From positions 1 to 9,476 of the forward strand of contig JAKQYG010000130.1 in assembly GCA_023356515.1 (NCBI GenBank): a stretch of 9,476 nucleotides of DNA, written 5' to 3'. Both the position numbers and the translations under genes were made by a program. Below the pieces are notes generated by a model. It was not told where the DNA came from, did no database searches, and worked only from the letters and a program-made list of their open reading frames with translations. Of the stretch, positions 5,232 through 9,476 are shown one piece after another. How positions within the stretch are numbered: position 1 is the stretch's first letter; each line of letters opens with the position of its first letter. The stretch comes from Trichodesmium sp. MAG_R04. Its GTDB lineage: Bacteria > Cyanobacteriota > Cyanobacteriia > Cyanobacteriales > Microcoleaceae.

Positions 5232-7235
5232 ATGAAGAATATTTGGCAACAAATTCAAAACGATATAGTCATGGAAATTAATCACCATAAATCATCATTG
5301 TCTAAGACTATATTAAATAGTCAAAATACCAAAACTATTCTTGGTCAAAAATCATACAGAAAACTGATATGGAAAATTTTGGCTACTGGGATAATTACTC
5401 AAGGAATATTATTAGGAACTCCAGCTTTTGCTAAAAATACGGAAAAAAATCTGAGCTATAGTGAGTTATTAGAGAAAATTCAAGCTGAAGAAGTAACAAA
5501 GATAGATGCTTATCCATCTGAAGGAATTGCTAAAGTTAAACTGAAGGGGCAAAATAGTAGCAAGGTAATTTACATAGTTAATACGTTTGAGTATAACCCA
5601 GAACTACTCGTTCAAGTTCGTAATCAAAAAATTGACTTTGAGTTAAAACGCTCTCCCGATAATAGTATTGCTATGGGCATTATCTTTAATATACTTATCG
5701 TTTTTATAGTCATTTTTATACTATTGACAATTTTGCGTCGTTCTAGTCAGTCCCAGGGAAATGCCTTAAACTTTGGTAAGTCTAGGGCACGTTTTCAAAT
5801 GGAGGCTAAGACAGGGGTATTCTTTGATGATGTGGCAGGTATCGAAGAAGCAAAAGAGGAACTGCAGGAAGTTGTGAGTTTCTTGAAAAAGCCAGAGAAG
5901 TTTACAGCTATTGGAGCTCAAATTCCTAAAGGCGTACTTTTGGTAGGGCCACCAGGAACGGGTAAGACTCTATTAGCAAAGGCGATCGCGGGTGAAGCAG
6001 GGGTTCCTTTTTTTAGTATTTCTGGTTCAGAATTTGTGGAAATGTTTGTGGGTGTGGGAGCTTCTCGTGTACGAGACTTGTTTAAAAAAGCGAAGGAAAG
6101 TGCTCCCTGTATCATATTTATAGATGAGATAGATGCGGTAGGTAGACAAAGAGGTGCTGGCATTGGTGGGGGTAATGATGAACGGGAACAAACTCTTAAC
6201 CAACTACTGACTGAAATGGATGGTTTTGAAGGAAATACAGGTATTATTATCATTGCGGCGACTAATCGTCCAGATGTTTTAGATGCTGCCTTATTACGTC
6301 CAGGTCGTTTTGATAGACAAGTAACTGTAGGTTTGCCTGCTTATAAAGGGCGTTTAGGCATTTTGGAAGTTCATGCTCGCAATAAGAAATTAACTCCAGA
6401 AATATCTTTAGAGGTGATCGCTCGAAAGACGCCTGGTTTTTCAGGAGCGGACTTAGCTAATATGTTGAATGAAGCAGCTATTCTAACTGCGAGACGACAC
6501 AAGGAAGGAATTACACCTGTAGAAATTGATGATGCTATTGACCGAGTGACTATTGGTTTGAGTCTTACCCCATTATTGGATAGTAAGAAAAAACGGTTAA
6601 TTGCTTACCATGAGTTAGGTCATGCTTTGTTGATGACTCTGCTCAAAAATTCTGACCCTCTCAATAAGGTGACTATTATTCCTCGTTCTGGTGGAATAGC
6701 TGGTTTTGCTCAACCAATTATGGATGAGGGGATGATTGATAGTGGAATGTATACTCGTGGTTGGTTAATAGACAGGATTACAATTTCTCTAGGTGGACGT
6801 GCTGCCGAGGAGGAGATTTTTGGATCGGCGGAAGTTACGGTGGGAGCTGCTAACGATATTAGAAGTGTTGCTAATTTAGCTCGTGAGATGGTAACTCGCT
6901 ATGGAATGTCTGATTTAGGGCCTTTAGCTTTGGAAAATCCAAGTGGGGAGGTCTTTTTGGGTCGAGGTTGGCAGTCGCAGCAGTCAGAATATTCTGAGGA
7001 ATTGGCTACTAAGATTGACCATCAAGTAAGAGCAATGGCTTTTCATTGTTATGAAAAAGCTCGGAAAATTATCAGAGAAAATCGTGTTTTGATCGATAGA
7101 TTGGTAGAGTTATTGATAGAAAAGGAGATTATTGAGGGTGATGAATTTCGTAGAATAGTTTCAGAATATACGGAGTTACCTAAAAGACAGAAGTTTGATA
7201 TTAATTTAGAAAAGAAAAGTTTAGGTTTGAGTTAG
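5232..7235 (+). CDS. ftsH: ATP-dependent zinc metalloprotease FtsH
   Basis: FtsH is a membrane-anchored hexameric AAA+ protease that extracts and degrades damaged or unassembled membrane proteins, including photosystem subunits in cyanobacteria. From the ATG at 5232 it has 667 residues. A hydrophobic segment ends in a signal-peptidase-like TPAFA (about 45-67), followed by a small lumenal/periplasmic domain, then a second membrane segment (147-168). The AAA module has Walker A GPPGTGKT (239-246), Walker B IIFIDE (294-299) and the second region of homology (343-362) with its arginine fingers. The M41 domain has HELGH (460-464) and the third zinc ligand Asp (about 542) in AANDIRSVANLAREM. All key residues are intact. 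A TTG at 5190 extends the frame by 14 residues, and an ATG at 5271 would shorten it; I prefer 5232 because MKNIWQQI resembles family starts, but no clear Shine-Dalgarno decides it. The sequence around IPRSGGIAGFAQ suggests the FtsH1/FtsH3-like side of the cyanobacterial family rather than FtsH2; that is from memory. Confidence 0.93.
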   Translation: MKNIWQQIQNDIVMEINHHKSSLSKTILNSQNTKTILGQKSYRKLIWKILATGIITQGILLGTPAFAKNTEKNLSYSELLEKIQAEEVTKIDAYPSEGIAKVKLKGQNSSKVIYIVNTFEYNPELLVQVRNQKIDFELKRSPDNSIAMGIIFNILIVFIVIFILLTILRRSSQSQGNALNFGKSRARFQMEAKTGVFFDDVAGIEEAKEELQEVVSFLKKPEKFTAIGAQIPKGVLLVGPPGTGKTLLAKAIAGEAGVPFFSISGSEFVEMFVGVGASRVRDLFKKAKESAPCIIFIDEIDAVGRQRGAGIGGGNDEREQTLNQLLTEMDGFEGNTGIIIIAATNRPDVLDAALLRPGRFDRQVTVGLPAYKGRLGILEVHARNKKLTPEISLEVIARKTPGFSGADLANMLNEAAILTARRHKEGITPVEIDDAIDRVTIGLSLTPLLDSKKKRLIAYHELGHALLMTLLKNSDPLNKVTIIPRSGGIAGFAQPIMDEGMIDSGMYTRGWLIDRITISLGGRAAEEEIFGSAEVTVGAANDIRSVANLAREMVTRYGMSDLGPLALENPSGEVFLGRGWQSQQSEYSEELATKIDHQVRAMAFHCYEKARKIIRENRVLIDRLVELLIEKEIIEGDEFRRIVSEYTELPKRQKFDINLEKKSLGLS

Positions 7236-7260
7236 TTTTTTGCCTCAACTTTAAACCTAA
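7221..7260 (+). terminator. Inverted repeat overlapping the ftsH stop
   Basis: TTAGGTTT (7221-7228) pairs with AAACCTAA (7253-7260), with an inner GAG/CTC pairing and a loop carrying TTTTTT. The left arm lies in the last ftsH codons before TAG 7233-7235. There is no T-tract after the right arm, so it may be a weak terminator or a 3'-end stabiliser. Confidence 0.35.
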
Positions 7261-7464
7261 CATTGTGTACGACAAAATCTAGCACAAAAATATATGTCAA
7301 AAGGAATACGTACCAAAAACTTAAGTAAGTTGGCATTAAAACTTATCCCTATGTAACAAAATATATTGACACATAAAGGTCTTAATTTTAAACATTTACC
7401 TGATACATCATTTGCTTGAAATATTCTGTATATATGACTACCTCCTCTATATCTCTGTTCTTTT

Positions 7465-7492
7465 GTAGGAACCTTGCATGCAACGTCCCTAC
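7465..7492. repeat. 28-bp near-palindrome, cyanobacterial interspersed type
   Basis: The left arm GTAGGAACCTTGCA (7465-7478) is complementary to the right arm TGCAACGTCCCTAC (7479-7492) at 12 of 14 positions, with a perfect 10-bp core TTGCATGCAA (7474-7483). From memory, intergenic palindromes with arms GTAGAGACGTTGCA and TGCAACGTCTCTAC are scattered through many filamentous cyanobacterial genomes. This looks like a slightly decayed copy of that repeat. Confidence 0.6.
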
Positions 7493-7496
7493 CTCT

Positions 7497-7511
7497 TAAA
7501 AAGACTTTTTC
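7497..7511. repeat. 15-bp repeat, copy 1
   Basis: TAAAAAGACTTTTTC is identical to 8622-8636. Inside it AAAAAG-A-CTTTTT is an odd-length palindrome. It sits 5 bases after the 28-bp palindrome. AT-rich composition makes chance recurrence possible. Confidence 0.4.
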
Positions 7512-7519
7512 AGTAGATC

Positions 7520-7547
7520 CTAACTATTTGGAGGACCAGGGAGTTAG
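7520..7547. other. 28-nt hairpin downstream of the M23 gene
   Basis: CTAACT (7520-7525) pairs with AGTTAG (7542-7547), with an inner TGG/CCA pairing and an AGGA loop. It is 56-83 bases past the M23 stop on the minus strand. No immediate T-run follows on either strand, so a terminator role is uncertain. Confidence 0.3.
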
Positions 7548-7602
7548 TATATAAATCTTAATATTAGGTAAGGTAATTCAAACCAACCTACTTAGTCAGA
7601 AA

Positions 7603-8304
7603 TTACTTATGACTTATAGTTTGTCTATTTCTCAAGCTTAAATATCTGTGTTCTAAGCGCGATAACTGTTTAGTTTGTTGAGCGTACATTTCTCGCAAAA
7701 TCAAAGCTGGGTCTACCCAGCGTCCCCCATATTTCAACCCCCAATGAAGATGGGGGCCACTGGTTCTACCAGTCATGCCGACTCTAGCTATTCGACTTCC
7801 AGCGGGTAACACTTGACCTTGAGGTAGCATAACTCCACCACGACGGTCTACTAGATAACGACGTCCACTATGAGTTTCGACTCTTCCTTGAACGTGGCAG
7901 TAAACGTGTTCCCAAGAACCTGACTGAATTACAATGCCAGTACCACACCGACTATCTTCCAAAACTTGCACAACTTTACCAGTCCACCAACTTCGGATAT
8001 AGCTTCCTTGGGGAGCTGCTAAGTCTAATCCATAATGAAAGCCTCTACCACGAGGGCCAAAAGCTGATGTGTATCCTTGAAAATTTTCTACGGGGAAGGA
8101 GGCGTTTTGCCAGTTGTTAATGTAAGCTGTTTGTGGGTTAGTAAATTTAGTTCCTTGGGCTTTGACTAATTCTTGTTTTATTCCTAAAGCTGTTATACCA
8201 AGTCCGATAAATCCTAGTAGTAATAAATTTTTTTTTCGGTGAAGTACACCCTTTTTTAAAGCTATAGTTAATGTATGCAAGAAATTTTTTCTAGGATTTG
8301 ACAT
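7603..8304 (-). CDS. M23 family metallopeptidase (LytM/peptidoglycan hydrolase type)
   Basis: The protein has 233 residues. A basic N-terminus (HRKK, 22-25) and a hydrophobic stretch (26-43, NLLLLGFIGLGITALGI) ending near VKAQG (47-51) make a signal peptide or signal anchor, so it acts outside the plasma membrane. The peptidase domain (about 75-200) has GRGFHYGLDLAAP, giving zinc ligands His90 and Asp94. It also has HVYCH (133-137) with a catalytic His, and GPHLHWGL, giving His185 and zinc ligand His187. All active-site positions of the M23 (lysostaphin/LytM) fold are present, so it should be an active peptidoglycan endopeptidase, or an activator of one. The C-terminal tail (205-233) is basic and probably helical. 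It appears to be a single-gene unit; neighbours face it or diverge from it. The ATG at 8302-8304 lacks a strong Shine-Dalgarno. The precise substrate bond cannot be told. Confidence 0.88.
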   Translation of the reverse strand: MSNPRKNFLHTLTIALKKGVLHRKKNLLLLGFIGLGITALGIKQELVKAQGTKFTNPQTAYINNWQNASFPVENFQGYTSAFGPRGRGFHYGLDLAAPQGSYIRSWWTGKVVQVLEDSRCGTGIVIQSGSWEHVYCHVQGRVETHSGRRYLVDRRGGVMLPQGQVLPAGSRIARVGMTGRTSGPHLHWGLKYGGRWVDPALILREMYAQQTKQLSRLEHRYLSLRNRQTISHK

Positions 8305-8466
8305 ATTTTTTTGCTCTTAAATCATTAATGAGAATGAATTATGTGATCTAAGTAGGGCTTGCTGATTAATACTCAAAGTATTTATTTCTATTTGCTTTAC
8401 CATTATTCAGGCAGTATAAAGTACCAGATTTTTCGTGGCTTAAGCTCAAAAAGTTAGGGTTTTGGG

Positions 8467-8488
8467 CTGACCATAACAGAAAAATTTA
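8467..8488. repeat. 22-bp imperfect repeat of 1178-1199
   Basis: Both sites begin CTGACCATAACA and end AAATTTA, matching at 20 of 22 positions. They lie in different intergenic regions. This could be a dispersed element end or coincidence in AT-rich DNA. Confidence 0.3.
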
Positions 8489-8621
8489 GGGACAGTTATT
8501 ACTACTATAGCAATCCTATCTAATTCACGAGAGAAATGGGTTATTTTAAGGTGGGAGGTACAAGGAATAAGAATTGGAGCTATTTTTTTAAGAAGGCTAG
8601 TTATTTTGCATCGAGACTCCC

Positions 8622-8636
8622 TAAAAAGACTTTTTC
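8622..8636. repeat. 15-bp repeat, copy 2
   Basis: Identical to 7497-7511 (TAAAAAGACTTTTTC). Both copies have a TCCCT close upstream, which hints at a slightly longer decayed shared element. Confidence 0.4.
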
Positions 8637-8898
8637 CACAAACTCTAGCTAAACAATTAAGATTTGATAAATGATAAAGGAGTATAGCATTATTTTGGGT
8701 TGTTTTTATCATACCATTTCTTAAAAACTTTTCGACATTTTATTGAGTAGAAAAGTTGGGAAATATTGAAGTAGAGATAAAAGCAAACATAACAATAATT
8801 AATATTAACTTAGCTTAAATTATCAAGAAAGTGATTTGCCTTCCATTAATTGGTTAATAAATGAATTTTTTCCTAAGTATAAAATAACTTTTGGTAAT

Positions 8899-8911
8899 TG
8901 GTATTATACCA
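8899..8911. promoter_or_regulatory. 13-bp palindrome upstream of the small membrane protein promoter
   Basis: TGGTA and TACCA flank TTA in a perfect dyad. It abuts the candidate -35 at 8912, where an activator or repressor could bind. An additional TTGGTA lies just upstream (8891-8896), giving a partial direct repeat. Confidence 0.3.
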
Positions 8912-8940
8912 TTTTCAAAAAGTAATGATAGCCTTATAAT
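8912..8940 (+). promoter_or_regulatory. Candidate promoter for the small membrane protein gene
   Basis: A perfect -10 TATAAT (8935-8940) lies 17 bases after TTTTCA (8912-8917, four of six matches to TTGACA). The predicted start near 8947 leaves a leader of about 53 bases before the ATG at 9000. Confidence 0.45.
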
Positions 8941-8999
8941 TTAGGATGAATATAGTAATTTCAAATGTTGTTAAATAAAATAATTTAAGATTTTAAAAA

Positions 9000-9386
9000 A
9001 TGATACTAGAAGAAATTTTCCCCTTTAGAGTGGCCATAGATACAACAGCAATTGCAGGATCATCTTTGTGGTCTTTGGCTTTGTATTGGGGTTTTTCTCC
9101 TCTGAGTGAGTGGGTGATGTTACAGCTTAACCGTTGGTTTAATTTCGCGGAAAGATTTTTGTATACGTCTGATGAAGAATTTGAAAGAACGCGTAAAGCT
9201 AGAGAATCTCAAAATGCTTTTTATGCTTCCATTTTTAGTATAATACCTTTTTTAATTATAGGAAGTTTATGCAATTGGGGGGTAGAATTTGGTTTGGGTA
9301 AAAGTTGGTCAATTAGTATTGGGGTGATTATTTGTGTGACTTGCGGTGTTTATGAATTAGGAAGACGAGATGATAAATCTCTTTAA
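9000..9386 (+). CDS. Small membrane protein of unknown function
   Basis: The product has 128 residues. Hydrophobic segments lie at about 14-32 (DTTAIAGSSLWSLALYWGF), 74-94 (FYASIFSIIPFLIIGSLCNW) and 101-119 (SWSISIGVIICVTCGVYEL). Between the first and second is a charged stretch with RWFNFAERFLYTSDEEFERT and RKARESQNA, likely on one membrane face. The block ESQNAFYASIFSI followed by NWGVEFGLG looks like a conserved cyanobacterial hypothetical family I have a sense of seeing, but I know no function for it. Codon usage matches the neighbours. The ATG at 9000 follows an A-run with no Shine-Dalgarno; no better in-frame start exists before residue 40. A good -10 box lies 60 bases upstream. It appears to be a single-gene unit within the window. 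Confidence 0.75.
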   Translation: MILEEIFPFRVAIDTTAIAGSSLWSLALYWGFSPLSEWVMLQLNRWFNFAERFLYTSDEEFERTRKARESQNAFYASIFSIIPFLIIGSLCNWGVEFGLGKSWSISIGVIICVTCGVYELGRRDDKSL

Positions 9387-9476
9387 AGAACAGTATCAGA
9401 CATTGCCCATAACCACCATGTATCCTAGGGGTCTTCATGTTATATCATGTTCGGTTAAATAGTTATTATAATTGAA
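9387..9476. other. Right-edge non-coding stretch
   Basis: The last 90 bases show no coding frame, no hairpin with a T-run and no recognisable element. CATG-TTATAT-CATG (9437-9450) is a short direct repeat of little weight. Confidence 0.4.

Larger units (their letters stand above)
7236..7602. other. Intergenic region between ftsH and the M23 peptidase gene
   Basis: These 367 bases between convergent genes hold no plausible coding frame. They contain the ftsH 3' inverted repeat, a 28-bp near-palindrome (7465-7492), a 15-mer that recurs at 8622 (7497-7511) and a 28-nt hairpin (7520-7547). No clear bidirectional terminator is seen. Confidence 0.6.
8305..8999. other. Intergenic region between the M23 gene and the small membrane protein gene
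   Basis: About 695 very AT-rich bases lie between divergent genes. A minus-strand frame at 8446-8712 (88 codons) has no recognisable motif. A plus-strand stretch, 8477-8674, is open for 65 codons without a usable start. Neither is convincing, though the second reads more like protein. The region also holds a palindrome TCATTAATGA (8322-8331), a second copy of a 15-mer (8622-8636), a 22-bp stretch resembling 1178-1199 (8467-8488), and the promoter and dyad listed separately near 8899-8940. Confidence 0.5.

Noticed and set aside
5918..6253. Minus-strand open frame of 111 codons inside ftsH
   Set aside because: It lies antisense to the AAA core of ftsH, whose sequence is strongly conserved; the peptide is Ser/Pro-rich with no recognisable motif, so it is a shadow.
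7364..7390. TTGACA with downstream AT-rich sequence as a plus-strand promoter
   Set aside because: No convincing -10 at the right spacing and no plus-strand gene for more than 1.5 kb.
8321..8340. Fur-box-like sequence upstream of the M23 gene
   Set aside because: Only about 8 of 14 positions match the 7-1-7 consensus; the perfect part is just the palindrome TCATTAATGA.
8446..8712. Minus-strand open frame of 88 codons (MIKTTQNNAILLYH...)
   Set aside because: No family resemblance, no ribosome binding site, and odd composition in an AT-rich spacer; the opposite strand reads more like protein.

Overview
The window is AT-rich chromosomal DNA that looks like a filamentous, gliding cyanobacterium, in the style of Trichodesmium, Okeania or other Oscillatoriales. 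The evidence is a PATAN-domain response regulator next to an HmpF-type pilus taxis coiled-coil protein, a cyanobacterial-style TilS and FtsH, a HIP1 octamer (GCGATCGC, 5982-5989) inside ftsH, and a cyanobacterial IS200/IS605-type tnpB relic. Genus assignment is inference only.

Layout, left to right. (1) 3-167 (+) is the last 54 codons of an unidentified protein whose body lies outside the window. (2) 90-1115 (-) is a PatA/PixG/HmpA-like response regulator whose C-terminal receiver domain stops just before the phospho-acceptor Asp; both reading frames end or lose homology at the same junction, near 160-167. (3) 1116-1733 is a long divergent intergenic region. (4) 1734-3473 (+) is hmpF, a long coiled-coil protein of type IV pilus taxis. 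(5) 3480-3955 (-) is a decayed tnpB 3' fragment with its structured right end, lying between hmpF and tilS. (6) 3973-5025 (-) is tilS. (7) 5026-5231 is a divergent regulatory region with a good sigma70-type promoter, a dyad and a GC-rich hairpin. (8) 5232-7235 (+) is an FtsH AAA protease. (9) 7236-7602 is non-coding and carries a 28-bp near-palindrome of a cyanobacterial interspersed type. (10) 7603-8304 (-) is an M23 metallopeptidase. (11) 8305-8999 is non-coding, with a candidate promoter for the next gene. (12) 9000-9386 (+) is a small conserved-looking membrane protein of unknown function.

How the genes relate. The truncated response regulator and hmpF probably belonged to one Hmp/Pix-type chemotaxis module controlling type IV pili in hormogonium-like or gliding motility. 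The left junction appears to have cut the regulator from whatever lay downstream of it. tilS (tRNA-Ile2 lysidine formation) and ftsH (membrane protein quality control) are housekeeping genes read divergently. The M23 peptidase likely acts on the cell wall.

No complete novel defence or mobile system is visible. The most notable items are the disrupted pilus-taxis regulator, the tnpB/omega-RNA relic, the interspersed palindrome and the structured ftsH leader. No tRNA, rRNA or CRISPR array was seen.
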